The notes: generated by a model from the letters alone, not told the origin. A stretch of 64,000 nt of DNA from Sphingomonadaceae bacterium (GCA_025056155.1 JANWWL010000006.1:124001-188000); one strand, 5' to 3'; positions 7,268 to 15,994 are shown, counted from the stretch's first letter. Numbers and translations: made by a program.

Positions 7268-8688
7268 CAGCCCAGCCCCTTGAGAAACGGAGCATGCGGC
7301 CGCGCGGCGGCAATCCCGGCCGAGGGCCAGGCGCAGTAGTCGGCGGCATAGGCGGCCGAGGGGCGATGGTTGCCCGACCATCCCACCCCTCCGAACGGGG
7401 CGGACGAGAGGGCGCCGTTCGTGGGGCGATTGCGGTTGACGACACCCGCGCGAACGTGGGTGCGAAAGCGGTCCCACAGCGCCTCGTCGCCGCCCACCAG
7501 GGCGGCCGCCAGGCCGAACCGGGTGGCCGAGGCGCGCTCCAGGGCCTGTGCGAAATCCCGCACCCGCTGGAGGAGGAGGACGGGGCCAAAGATCTCCTCA
7601 TCCGGCAGGGAAAGGCCTGTGGCGTCGAGGACGGCGGGGGACAGGAAGGGGAAGCCGGGCTTCGCCCGGGCAAGCGGACGCAACGGGCGGGCGGCAAGCG
7701 CGGCCACCTGCCGTTCCACGCGAGCGGCGGCCCGCGCGTCGATCAACGGGCCCATGAACGGCTCGGGCACGTCGAAGGGCCCGCCGATCCGCAGACGGTC
7801 GACGAGCGCCAGCACCGCGTCCACGAGTTTCTCGCCGCGGCCCTCCTCCAGGATCCACCGCCGCGCGCACGTGCAGCGCTGGCCGGCCGACAGGAAGGCC
7901 GACTGGACGACCACGGCGGCCGCCGCCTCGAGGTCGGCCTCGGCCACGTCCCAGGTGACGATGGGGTTGTTGCCCCCCATCTCGAGGGCAAGGATCTTCC
8001 ATGGCGTCTCGGCGAAGAGCCGGGCGAGTTCGAGGCCGGTGGCCGCAGAACCGGTGAAGAGGAGACCGTCCACGTCGGTCGCGGCCAGCGCCCGGCCCGT
8101 CGTCGCTCCCCCCTGCACGACTTCGAGGACGCCGTCCGGCAGGCCGGCGCTCGTCCAGAGGCGACCATAGGCCTCGCCCACCGCCGGGGTGAGCTCCGAG
8201 GGCTTCAGCACCACCGCGTTGCCAGCGATGAGCGCCGGCACGACGTGGCCGTTGGGCAGATGGGCCGGGAAGTTGTAGGGCCCCAGCACGGCCAGCACCC
8301 CATGCGGGCGGTGGTGGACCAGCTGACGCGCATCGGGGCCGTGTTGGGGCAACGGCCGGTCGATCGTGCCGGCACGCCGGGCCTGCCACTCGATCGAAAT
8401 GCCGACCTTGGCCACGACCGAGGCGACCTCCGCTTCAGCTTCCCACAGGGGCTTTCCCGTCTCTTCGGCGATCAGGCGGGCAAGGCGAGGGCCCTCGGCC
8501 TCGGCCCGCTCGGCGAAGCGACGGGCGACGGCGTGGCGCTCTTCGAGGGGGGTGCGCTCCCATTCGGGCTGCGCCGCGCGGGCGCGGGCGACCGCCCGCT
8601 CGACCTCGGCCGGGCCGGCCGCCGGTCCCTCCCAGATGAGTTCACCATCGTGCGGGCGGAAGCTCCGCACCACCTCAGAAGGGGACAT
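7267..8688 (-). CDS. astD: succinylglutamate-semialdehyde dehydrogenase
   Basis: A 473-residue NAD(P)-dependent aldehyde dehydrogenase that oxidises succinylglutamate semialdehyde. The ALDH hallmarks are present: VLAVLGPYNFPAHLPNGHV near 125, FTGSAATGLELARLFAE near 210, catalytic Glu in LEMGGNNP near 235 and catalytic Cys in SAGQRCTCARR near 270. PHGVLAVLGPYNFP and NHRPSAAYAADYC match AstD rather than generic ALDHs. ATG 8688 follows a purine-rich AGAGGTG and lies inside the end of astA (14-base overlap), suggesting coupled translation. Confidence 0.93.
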   Translation of the reverse strand: MSPSEVVRSFRPHDGELIWEGPAAGPAEVERAVARARAAQPEWERTPLEERHAVARRFAERAEAEGPRLARLIAEETGKPLWEAEAEVASVVAKVGISIEWQARRAGTIDRPLPQHGPDARQLVHHRPHGVLAVLGPYNFPAHLPNGHVVPALIAGNAVVLKPSELTPAVGEAYGRLWTSAGLPDGVLEVVQGGATTGRALAATDVDGLLFTGSAATGLELARLFAETPWKILALEMGGNNPIVTWDVAEADLEAAAAVVVQSAFLSAGQRCTCARRWILEEGRGEKLVDAVLALVDRLRIGGPFDVPEPFMGPLIDARAAARVERQVAALAARPLRPLARAKPGFPFLSPAVLDATGLSLPDEEIFGPVLLLQRVRDFAQALERASATRFGLAAALVGGDEALWDRFRTHVRAGVVNRNRPTNGALSSAPFGGVGWSGNHRPSAAYAADYCAWPSAGIAAARPHAPFLKGLG

Positions 8689-9694
8689 GGAGCACCTCTT
8701 CGCCTGCGGGAACGCCGGCGGAAGGTTCGAGGGCGATGCGATCTTCGGAGGCTTGCACGGCCACCGCCATGACCCGGAAGTCCTCAAGATACCCGTGCGC
8801 GACGAGGCTCAGGGGAGCGTCCGGCGGTGCCGGATGGGGGGCGACGCGCGCCGTCCGGGCGGTGGCCACCGTCAGGATCCGGTCGGTCTCGACGTCAAGC
8901 GTGGGGCCGCCGTCGAAGATGTCGATGTATTGGTTGAAGCGGAAACCCTCGCGTTCCAGCATCCGGCGAGCGGCCCGGCCGTCGGGATGCTCCACCCCGA
9001 TGACGGCCGCCGCCTCCGGCGCCAGCAGCGCCTCGTAGACGGGGTACTTGGGCATAAGGTCGGCGATGAACTGGTTGCCGTGCAGGGCGTTGAACCGGTC
9101 GGCCTCCAGGAAATCCATACCGAAGAAGCGACCTGCAAGACCGTCCCAGAAGGGGCTCGACCCGTCGGGCCGCAGAACGCCCCTGAGTTCGGCAAGGCAG
9201 CGATCGGCCACGCGAGCGCGGTGGCGGGCCATGAACAGGTAGCGCGCGCGGGCCAGGAGACGGCCCAGACCGCCGCCCCGCGCTTCCGGGTGCAGGAACA
9301 GGCCGCCCACCTCGCAGGCCCCGTCGAAGTCGTTGACCAGGTGCAGCACGCGCGTGCGGAAGGTGCGGGCGAGCTCCCGGCTCTTCATGGCGATGGTCGT
9401 GATCTTGTAGCTGTAGAAGGGCCAGGTGTGGCCCACGGATGCGAAGATCACCGCCGTGCCCAGCACGCGGGCCGAGGGGCGGTGTTCCAGCACCATGAGG
9501 AACAGATCGTCCGCCCGGGGCTCGGTGCGGGCGAAGGCCGCCACCGACCGCTCGATCCGCTCGGCAAGCGCGGCCCGGCCGGAGGGCAGGTTGGTGAAGC
9601 CGCCGCCCGTCAGTCGGGCGAGCCCCGCCACCGCCTCGAGGTCCGTCGGGCGGCCGGGGCGAACGCGGCAATCGGCGAGGCGGACTGCGGCCAT
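8675..9694 (-). CDS. astA: arginine N-succinyltransferase
   Basis: A 339-residue GNAT-related succinyl-CoA:arginine transferase, the first step of the AST arginine catabolic route. It has the family N-terminus RPGRPTDLEAVAGLA and GGFTNLPSGRAALAERIERS, then CEVGGLFLHPEARGGGLGRLLARAR, the acyl-CoA-binding loop. FFGMDFLEADR and LMPKYPVYEALL are also AstA-specific. ATG 9694 follows AAGGGGGCA. It is the first gene of the operon and is divergent from an Lrp-type regulator, with a palindrome in the 86-bp gap. Confidence 0.94.
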   Translation of the reverse strand: MAAVRLADCRVRPGRPTDLEAVAGLARLTGGGFTNLPSGRAALAERIERSVAAFARTEPRADDLFLMVLEHRPSARVLGTAVIFASVGHTWPFYSYKITTIAMKSRELARTFRTRVLHLVNDFDGACEVGGLFLHPEARGGGLGRLLARARYLFMARHRARVADRCLAELRGVLRPDGSSPFWDGLAGRFFGMDFLEADRFNALHGNQFIADLMPKYPVYEALLAPEAAAVIGVEHPDGRAARRMLEREGFRFNQYIDIFDGGPTLDVETDRILTVATARTARVAPHPAPPDAPLSLVAHGYLEDFRVMAVAVQASEDRIALEPSAGVPAGEEVLHVPF

Positions 9695-9734
9695 GGGTGC
9701 CCCCTTGCCCCAGAGACGAATGCAGGTGTAGCGA

Positions 9735-9760
9735 TTTCCTGCGGCTATCGCCGCAGAAAC
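9735..9760. promoter_or_regulatory. palindromic operator candidate between astA and lrp-type gene
   Basis: A perfect inverted repeat, CTGCGGC-TATC-GCCGCAG (9739-9756), is flanked by TTTC on the left and AAAC on the right. A third CTGCGGC half-site follows directly at 9760-9766. It sits in the only gap between the divergent astA and Lrp/AsnC-type genes. Lrp/AsnC regulators commonly bind palindromes flanked by T/A pairs and control the adjacent amino-acid catabolic operon. Binding itself is inferred. Confidence 0.55.
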
Positions 9761-9780
9761 TGCGGCCAGGGGCGCCGGCG

Positions 9781-10272
9781 ATGCTGGACCGGATCGACCT
9801 CAAGATCCTCGAGGTCCTGCAGCGCGAGGGCCGGACCACCAATGCCGCCCTGGCGAACGCCGTCGCCCTGTCGCCGTCGGCCTGTCTCGCCCGAGTCCGC
9901 CGGCTGGAGCGCACGGGCGTCATCCGCGGCTACCGGGCGATCGTTGCGATCGAGAAGGTGCGGCCCGTGCTGGTGATGCTGGCCGAGATCGCGCTGAAGC
10001 GCCACGATCCGGAGGATTTCCGGGCGGTCGAAGCGATGTTCGCCGCCGATCCCAGGGTGCTGGAGGCAGCCGAGATCAGCGGCGGGTCGGACTATTGGGT
10101 GAAGGCCTGTGTGGCCGACATGGCAGAATGGCGCGAACTGACCGCCGGCTGGACACGCGAGCCCTCGCCGATCGCCCGGGTCACCTCGCGGGTCGTGATG
10201 CACCTGGCCAAGGAGCCGGCCCCCTGGCCACTGGCGTCGGGGACTGCGCCGGCACGCCGCGGGGACCGTTGA
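9781..10272 (+). CDS. Lrp/AsnC family transcriptional regulator (probable ast regulator)
   Basis: A 163-residue feast/famine regulator. The N-terminal helix-turn-helix is complete (LDRIDLKILEVLQREGRTTN then ALSPSACLARVRRLERTGVIRGY), followed by an AsnC ligand-binding domain with YWVKACVADM near residue 110. ATG 9781 follows AGGGG. Divergence from astA and the palindrome between them suggest that it senses arginine or a pathway intermediate and controls astADB. The last 92 bases overlap the convergent tspO gene, which implies a C-terminal tail rich in Pro/Ala/Arg. Confidence 0.9.
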   Translation: MLDRIDLKILEVLQREGRTTNAALANAVALSPSACLARVRRLERTGVIRGYRAIVAIEKVRPVLVMLAEIALKRHDPEDFRAVEAMFAADPRVLEAAEISGGSDYWVKACVADMAEWRELTAGWTREPSPIARVTSRVVMHLAKEPAPWPLASGTAPARRGDR

Positions 10273-10729
10273 GGACCAGGATCCGCCAGTTGAGGACGCC
10301 CGCCGCCGTCACCCAACCGAGGTAGGGCAGCAACAGGAGCGCCGCCTGACGGCTAAAGGGCCAGAACAAGAGGATCGTGACCACGATCGACAGCCAGAAG
10401 ATCACGAGCTCGCCTAAGGCGAGGTCGATACGCTTGAGCCCGAAGAAGACCCACGACCAAAGCGCGTTCAGCACGAGGTGGAGGCCGTAGACAGCGAGCG
10501 CCGGCCACGCCTCGGCCCCGCCCGCGCGCCACACCGTCCACGCCGCGATCGCCATCGCGAGATAGAGGACCGACCAGACGACCGCGAAGGCCGCATCGGG
10601 CGGCGTCCATGAAGGCTTGCGCAGCCGCCGGTACCAGTCGTCGGGGCGGAAGATGGCCCCGGTGGACGCTGCGGCGAGCGACAGCAGGGCCGATAGGGCC
10701 AGGGCGAGGTGGTCGGTGGCATCGGGCAT
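10181..10729 (-). CDS. TspO/MBR family tryptophan-rich sensory protein
   Basis: A 182-residue, five-helix membrane protein related to the mitochondrial translocator protein; bacterial members bind porphyrins and respond to oxygen or stress. WYRRLRKPSWTPPD near residue 32, VVWSVLYLAMAIAAW near 50 and NALWSWVFFGLKRIDLAL near 88 are the family motifs. The core ends near residue 155; the last 25 residues are a low-complexity tail overlapping the regulator gene on the other strand. Start ATG 10729. Confidence 0.9.
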   Translation of the reverse strand: MPDATDHLALALSALLSLAAASTGAIFRPDDWYRRLRKPSWTPPDAAFAVVWSVLYLAMAIAAWTVWRAGGAEAWPALAVYGLHLVLNALWSWVFFGLKRIDLALGELVIFWLSIVVTILLFWPFSRQAALLLLPYLGWVTAAGVLNWRILVLNGPRGVPAQSPTPVARGPAPWPGASRPAR

Positions 10730-10795
10730 CGCCAGGTTCCTCCGCCGGCCCTCACCACTTGGGGGCGGGAGCGGCCCGTGGGAAGGGGTGCGGCG

Positions 10796-11050
10796 TCAGC
10801 GCCGCCGCTCCATCACGGCCTGCCACACGGCCAAGACCAACAGGGCCCCCACCACCGAGCCCAGAAGCCCCGCCCACTCGCCGGCCGCGTAGAGACCCAG
10901 CTGCTGGCCGATCCAGGTGAAGACGGCCGCCCCCACCACCCCGAGCGCGGTGGTGGCGAGGCACCCCCGGGGGCTCGTGCGGTCGCGCGCGAACAGGCGC
11001 GCGATGAGCCCGGCCACGAACCCCACCAGGATGACCGAGATCCAGCTCAT
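10796..11050 (-). CDS. GlsB/YeaQ/YmgE family stress-response membrane protein
   Basis: An 84-residue membrane protein with three hydrophobic segments (residues 4-20, 30-50, 58-78) separated by Gly-rich turns. GFVAGLIARLFARDRTSPRGCL and VVGAAVFTWIGQQLGL fit the transglycosylase-associated (GlsB/YeaQ) family, whose biochemical role is not established. Length matches the family. It is a single gene between rne and tspO in the same direction; ATG 11050. Confidence 0.85.
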   Translation of the reverse strand: MSWISVILVGFVAGLIARLFARDRTSPRGCLATTALGVVGAAVFTWIGQQLGLYAAGEWAGLLGSVVGALLVLAVWQAVMERRR

Positions 11051-11110
11051 CGTCGTGCCCCCGGTTCCCCCCCGGCTCCCTACACCGGGGCCAGGCGCTG
11101 GGCCAGCCCG

Positions 11111-13363
11111 TCAGCCTCCGAAGGTGCGCTGCCACCAGCCCCGCCGCCGGGTCGGGGCGGGCTCGGCCGTGGGCGGGGCGTCGTCCACCACGGTCGTGGC
11201 CGACGCCTCGCCAGCGTCGGGCCGCGGCGACGCCGGGGGCGGGCCCGCCTCGGCGGGCGCTTCGGCCAGCACGGGGCCGTCGGGGGGGGCCGAGCGGCCA
11301 CGCCGGCGCCGGGCCGGCGGCTCCGAACTGGCCGGCTCCCCGCCCGCAGGCTCCGCACCGGCCGGTTCGCCGCCCCCGGACTCCGCCGCCAAGCCCGTCT
11401 TGTCACTCGGCGTGGCGCCGGCCAGGGGCTCGAGGTGTCGCTCGGCCTCCTCGACCCCGTCGGCGGCCTCCTCCGCCGCGGCCACGCCCTCGACACCCGC
11501 CTCGACGGATGTCGGCGCCGGTGCCGCGCCCTTGCGCTTGCGCCCGCCCCGGCGGCGCCGCTTGCGCCGGCCCCGCTTCTCGTCGCCCTCTTCGGCCGCG
11601 GCGGTGCTCTCAGGGGTTCCAGAAGCGCCCGCGACCGGCCCCTTGCCGTCCTCCGCCCCCGCCTCGGCCAGCGTCTCACGCGCCGGCGCCGGGCCCGCGT
11701 CACGCGCCGGCGCCGGGCCTGAAGCGTCGATCGCGAACCGCGCGCCCGTCAGCTCGGCATCCGGCACCACGTCGATCTCGATCCCATAGCGGGTCTCGAG
11801 ATCGGCCAGCTGGGGCCGCTTGCGGTTCAGCACGAACAGGGCGACCGCCGGGTCGGCGCGCAGGCGGAACTGGCTCGCCTGGCCCTTCACCGCCTGCTCC
11901 TCCACCAGGCGCAAAGCGGCCAGGGCGGCGCTCGCTTCGGTGCGCACCAGGCCCGAGCCCCCGCACTGAGGGCAGGTCCGGCTCGAGGCCTCGAGCACGC
12001 CGGTGCGCAGCCGCTGGCGGCTCATCTCGAGTAGGCCGAAGGAAGAGATGCGACCCATCTGCACGCGCGCGCGGTCGGCCTTCAGCGCCTCCTTGAGCGC
12101 TTTTTCGACCCTCCGGTTGTTGGCTGGCTGCTCCATGTCGATGAAGTCAACGACGATCAGGCCCGCCATGTCGCGCAGGCGCAGCTGCCGCGCGAGTTCT
12201 TCGGCCGCCTCCAGGTTCGTCTTGAGCGCGGTCTCCTCGATATTGTGCTCGCGCGTGGCGCGGCCCGAGTTCACGTCCACCGCCACGAGCGCTTCCGTCG
12301 GGCTGATGACCATGGTGCCCCCCGACTTCAGCGGCACCACCGGGTTCATCATGGCGGCCAGCTGGCCTTCCACGCCCGCCTTCAGGAAAAGCGGCACGGG
12401 CTCGTCGTAGAGCTGCACGCGCCGGGCGTGGCTTGGCATCAGGAGCTTCATGTAGGCGCGGGCCTGCCGGTAGCCGGCCTCGCCATCCACCAGCACCTGT
12501 TCCACGTCGCGCGTGTAGATGTCGCGAATCGCCCGCTTGATGAGGTCGTTGTCTTCGTAGATGAGGCAGGGGGCGATCGACGCCAGCGTTTTCTCGCGGA
12601 TTTCGTCCCACAGCCGGATCAGGTAGTCGAAGTCGCGCCGGATCTCGGCCTTAGTACGCTGGAGGCCGGCCGTGCGGATGATGGCGCCCATGCTGGGCGG
12701 CAGCTTGAGGTCGGCGATCACCGACTTCAGCCGCTTGCGGTCGGCGGCGTTGGCGATCTTGCGGCTGATGCCGCCGCCCTGGGGGGTGTTGGGCATCAGC
12801 ACGCCGTAACGGCCGGCGAGCGAAATGTAGGTGGTGAGCGCCGCGCCCTTGGTGCCGCGCTCTTCCTTCACCACCTGCACCAGCATCACCTGCCGGCGCT
12901 TGATGACGTCCTGGATCTTGTAGCGACGCCGCAACTGCATGCGCCGGCGCCGCAGCGCCTCGGCGGCGGCGTCCTCGGCCGGCGCGTGTTCCGCAGGCTC
13001 GTCCGCCGCCGTGCCGTCGGCACCGTTCGCCGGGGCCTCGGCCTGGCCGGCCTCGGCCGTTCCATTCTCCTCGGCCAGGCGCTGCTCTTCCTTCAGCAGC
13101 GCTTCGCGATCCTCGCGCGGGATCTGGTAGTAGTCGGGATGGATCTCCGAAAAGGCCAGGAAGCCGTGGCGGTTGCCACCATAGTCGACGAACGCCGCCT
13201 GCAGCGACGGCTCGACCCGGGTGATCTTGGCGAGGTAGATGTTGCCCTTGATCTGCTTCCGGTCAGAGGCCTCGAAGTCGAACTCTTCGATGCGGTCATT
13301 TCGGACGACGGCCACCCGGGTTTCCTCCGGGTGGCGGGCGTCGATCAACATGCGTGTGGTCAT
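11111..13363 (-). CDS. rne: ribonuclease E/G
   Basis: A 750-residue endoribonuclease of the RNase E/G family, the core of mRNA decay and rRNA processing. The S1 RNA-binding region (KGNIYLAKITRVEPSLQAAFVDYG, residues 29-52) carries an Ala/Glu-rich insert around 85-130. The catalytic Asp residues are in VAVDVNSG and VDFIDM, and the zinc-link CPQC follows in the block SSRTCPQCGGSG. After about residue 555 the tail is disordered, with Arg/Lys-rich patches (RRKRRRRGGRKRKG) for RNA or degradosome contacts. It is shorter than E. coli RNase E. ATG 13363 has AGGAG eight bases upstream and replaces a longer, non-conserved frame. Confidence 0.93.
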   Translation of the reverse strand: MTTRMLIDARHPEETRVAVVRNDRIEEFDFEASDRKQIKGNIYLAKITRVEPSLQAAFVDYGGNRHGFLAFSEIHPDYYQIPREDREALLKEEQRLAEENGTAEAGQAEAPANGADGTAADEPAEHAPAEDAAAEALRRRRMQLRRRYKIQDVIKRRQVMLVQVVKEERGTKGAALTTYISLAGRYGVLMPNTPQGGGISRKIANAADRKRLKSVIADLKLPPSMGAIIRTAGLQRTKAEIRRDFDYLIRLWDEIREKTLASIAPCLIYEDNDLIKRAIRDIYTRDVEQVLVDGEAGYRQARAYMKLLMPSHARRVQLYDEPVPLFLKAGVEGQLAAMMNPVVPLKSGGTMVISPTEALVAVDVNSGRATREHNIEETALKTNLEAAEELARQLRLRDMAGLIVVDFIDMEQPANNRRVEKALKEALKADRARVQMGRISSFGLLEMSRQRLRTGVLEASSRTCPQCGGSGLVRTEASAALAALRLVEEQAVKGQASQFRLRADPAVALFVLNRKRPQLADLETRYGIEIDVVPDAELTGARFAIDASGPAPARDAGPAPARETLAEAGAEDGKGPVAGASGTPESTAAAEEGDEKRGRRKRRRRGGRKRKGAAPAPTSVEAGVEGVAAAEEAADGVEEAERHLEPLAGATPSDKTGLAAESGGGEPAGAEPAGGEPASSEPPARRRRGRSAPPDGPVLAEAPAEAGPPPASPRPDAGEASATTVVDDAPPTAEPAPTRRRGWWQRTFGG

Positions 13364-13776
13364 TGGGGATTCTCCTGGGGCGCAGGCGTCGCGCACCTGC
13401 GCATGGATGGGGGCGTGGCCGGCTCGGCAGGCCGAGCCCAAGCGGAGAAGTCGCGCGGGACCGGGGAGAGCGGCCCGGGCGTTCGGTCGGGAAGCCCTTG
13501 CCGCCCGCCGTCGTTCCGCCCTCGCTTCCGATCCGCAAATCCACGTCCGACAGATGGCCCGTGCGGCGGGCAAGCCCGCCCGTCGCACCGACGCCGAAGG
13601 CCGGCCCCGGCAGCGGCCCGGCGCTCGTGTCATGGCGGCCAGGCAAGTGTCGGAGCGAAGGCGCCGCAAGACCCGCCGCTAGCATCCGCATCCCGGCCGG
13701 GCAAGCCAAGGCGGCCGGCGCCTTCGATTCCTAAACCCAATTCCTAACCGGCCCTTAAACTCCCGCCCCCGCCGCC
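13364..13776 (-). promoter_or_regulatory. long structured leader / divergent region upstream of rne
   Basis: This 413-bp gap between divergent rne and fliD holds no gene I can support. It contains two strong hairpins: GGCTCGGC-2 nt-GCCGAGCC at 13421-13438, and GGCGGGC-2 nt-GCCCGCC at 13565-13580. The only AT-richer stretch (about 13728-13758) adjoins fliD and could hold promoters. RNase E is known to regulate its own mRNA through a long structured 5' leader in enterobacteria, so a similar role is plausible but not shown here. Confidence 0.4.
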
Positions 13777-15216
13777 GTGACAGCAGGCATGGAGGTGTTG
13801 CGAACCCTGGGTGCGGGCTCCGGCCTCGACACCAAGGCGATCGTCAAGGCATTGGTGGAGGCGCAGCGCGAACCGGTGCGCAAGCTCCTGGACGCACGCG
13901 CCGAGCGGATCGCGGCGCGTCTTTCCGCCCTCGGCCAGTTCCGGGCCGGGCTCGACGGGCTGGTCGCCGCCCTTGCCCAGCGGGTGAATGCGGGGGCGGT
14001 CTCGCCGCAACCGCGGATCTCGGATCCGACGGTGCTCTCCCTCGCCCTCGACCCCGGCGCGGCCCTGCCGGAGCGATCGGTCGAGGTGCGGGAATTGGCG
14101 ACCGCCCAGGTGCTGGCTTCGGCCCCCGTGGCCGATGCGACGGCTGCGATCGGCCAGGGAACGCTCACCATCCGTTTCGGCACGGTGGCCGGTGCCGGCC
14201 CAGCCGAAGGCTTCACCCCCGCTTCGCGGCCCGACCTGGTGATCACGATCGGGCCCGAGCGGTCGAGCCTTGCGGGCATTCGCGACGCCATCGACACCGC
14301 GGCCCGGCAGGCGGGCGCACCGGTTCGGGCCGAGCTGGTCACCGACGATGCCGGGACCCGGCTCGTCATCCGCGGCGAGACCGGCGCGGCCCAGGGCTTC
14401 CTGATCGAGGCGGCCGGCGATCCCACGCTCGATGCCGTGGCGTTCGCCATCGGATCGGGCGGCCTCACCCGCACCGTCGTCGCGCGCGACGCCGAGATCC
14501 GCCTCGACGGGGTGACGCTGAAGCGCCCCACGAACAACTTGACCGACGTGCTGCCCGGTGCCCGGCTCACGCTGTTGCGGGCGGCCCCGGGGACCCCGGT
14601 GCGGGTGTCGGCGGCCCGTCAGGCTTCGGAACTGGCGCAGGTGGTGCGCGATGTCGCCGGCGCCCTGTCGCAGCTCGTCGCGCTGGGGGCCGAGCTTCGG
14701 CGCGGCGGGCAGGACGGCGGCTCGGCGGCTGCGTTGGCGGCGGACTCCACGGCGCGCCGCATCGCGACCGACCTTACCACTCTGTCGACACGTCGCCTCG
14801 TCGACGGGCCGGGCCCGGCGTCACTGGCCGAGCTCGGCGTGCGGACGGCGCGCGACGGGACGCTCACGGTCGACGAGGTGGTGCTGGCGCGGGTCGTGAC
14901 GGACGACCCGGCCGCAGTGGAACGGATCGTGCGCGCCCTGGCCCAGCCCGTCGGTCCCGGCGGCGAGGGAAGTCCGCTGCGGCGCATGGCGCGCACGTTG
15001 GCGGAAGTGGCCGAGGGGCGTCCGGGCCGACCGGGCGCCCTGCAGCGCGAACAGGCCGACCTCGAACGCCAGCGGCGGTTGCTGGAGGCCCGCATGGCCC
15101 GCACCGAGGCCGCCCTTACCCGACAGTTCGCGCTGGTGGATGCACGGGTGGGCGAAAGCCGCCGGCTGGAGGCGGCGCTCAAGCTTCAGGTGGACCTGTG
15201 GCGGCGCGAGCGGTGA
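13777..15216 (+). CDS. fliD: flagellar filament cap protein FliD (HAP2)
   Basis: A 479-residue FliD homologue, which caps the flagellar filament and guides flagellin folding outside the cell. The N-terminal D0/D1 signature GAGSGLDTKAIVKALVEAQREP is near residues 11-33. The middle contains IRDAIDTAARQAGAPVRAELVTDDAGTRLVI-type sequence typical of the FliD hyper-variable core, and the C-terminus has a coiled coil (QREQADLERQRRLLEARMARTEAALTRQF). GTG 13777 and ATG 13789 are both possible starts. fliS follows after 94 bp; no other flagellar genes are in view. Confidence 0.88.
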   Translation: MTAGMEVLRTLGAGSGLDTKAIVKALVEAQREPVRKLLDARAERIAARLSALGQFRAGLDGLVAALAQRVNAGAVSPQPRISDPTVLSLALDPGAALPERSVEVRELATAQVLASAPVADATAAIGQGTLTIRFGTVAGAGPAEGFTPASRPDLVITIGPERSSLAGIRDAIDTAARQAGAPVRAELVTDDAGTRLVIRGETGAAQGFLIEAAGDPTLDAVAFAIGSGGLTRTVVARDAEIRLDGVTLKRPTNNLTDVLPGARLTLLRAAPGTPVRVSAARQASELAQVVRDVAGALSQLVALGAELRRGGQDGGSAAALAADSTARRIATDLTTLSTRRLVDGPGPASLAELGVRTARDGTLTVDEVVLARVVTDDPAAVERIVRALAQPVGPGGEGSPLRRMARTLAEVAEGRPGRPGALQREQADLERQRRLLEARMARTEAALTRQFALVDARVGESRRLEAALKLQVDLWRRER

Positions 15217-15310
15217 AGATGCGGTGCCCCGTCCCCAGGGCTGCCGGCGACGCCCGACCTGATGGGCCGCACCCCCGCCCCGACCGCGCCGCCCCGAAAG
15301 GACCGACGCC

Positions 15311-15760
15311 ATGAACACCCACCCCCTGGGGCATCTCGCCCTGCGCCCGGCGGGGCCGACCGGATTGGAGGCACCGGCCCAGCGGCTCGCCGCCCGGCAG
15401 TACCGGACGATCGGGATCGAGGCGCGGGTCGCCTCGGCGAGCCCCCACGAGCTCGTGCTGCTGCTCTTCGAGCGGCTGCAGCTGCTGCTGCGCGAGGCCC
15501 GCGCCGCCCACCAGGACGCCGCTCGCCGCTGCCAGGCGATCGAGCGCGCGATCGCCATCGTGAACGGGCTTGACACCACGCTGGACGACAGCCGGGGCGG
15601 CGAGGTGGCGGCACTGCTCCACCGAGTCTACGCCATCCTGAAGGAACGTCTGGCCGACGGCAGCGAGCCCGCCCTGGCCGACGCGCAGGCCATGGCCGAC
15701 GAGCTGACGGCCGCGTGGCGGGCGATCGGAACGTCCTCCCGCGGCGGCCCGGCCGGCTGA
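15311..15760 (+). CDS. fliS: flagellar export chaperone FliS
   Basis: A 149-residue FliS, the cytoplasmic chaperone that binds the C-terminus of flagellin and delays its polymerisation. The conserved core is ARQYRTIGIEARVASASPHELVLLLFERL at about residues 28-56, followed by helices ending LTAAWRAIG. AAAGGA precedes ATG 15311. The N-terminus is about 25 residues longer than usual. Its position downstream of fliD is the standard arrangement. Confidence 0.88.
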   Translation: MNTHPLGHLALRPAGPTGLEAPAQRLAARQYRTIGIEARVASASPHELVLLLFERLQLLLREARAAHQDAARRCQAIERAIAIVNGLDTTLDDSRGGEVAALLHRVYAILKERLADGSEPALADAQAMADELTAAWRAIGTSSRGGPAG

Positions 15761-15860
15761 GGCCCGCGCGGCGTTTCACCCAGCGTGGGAGCGGCACGGC
15801 CGGCGCTCAGGCTTCCTACCAGGCGCCAGGCGCAGACAGCCGGCCGTGGCCGCTCACGGG

Positions 15861-15881
15861 CCGTCCCGGACGCCGGGACGG
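15861..15881. terminator. strong GC hairpin between fliS and hydrolase pseudogene
   Basis: Perfect 8-base arms, CCGTCCCG (15861-15868) and CGGGACGG (15874-15881), enclose a 5-base loop in the 234-bp gap between two convergent transcription units. No T-run follows, so it is terminator-like by position only. The rest of the gap (15761-15994) shows no gene. Confidence 0.35.
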
Positions 15882-15994
15882 CAGCGCCGGCGGGCCGCGA
15901 TCCCACCGGCCGCCCCCCAGACCGCGACCGCGGCGCAGCCCGTCCCGACCGGGTGGCGGCCGCTGGCCGCCCCGTCGACGGCCCGGTGCGGAGC

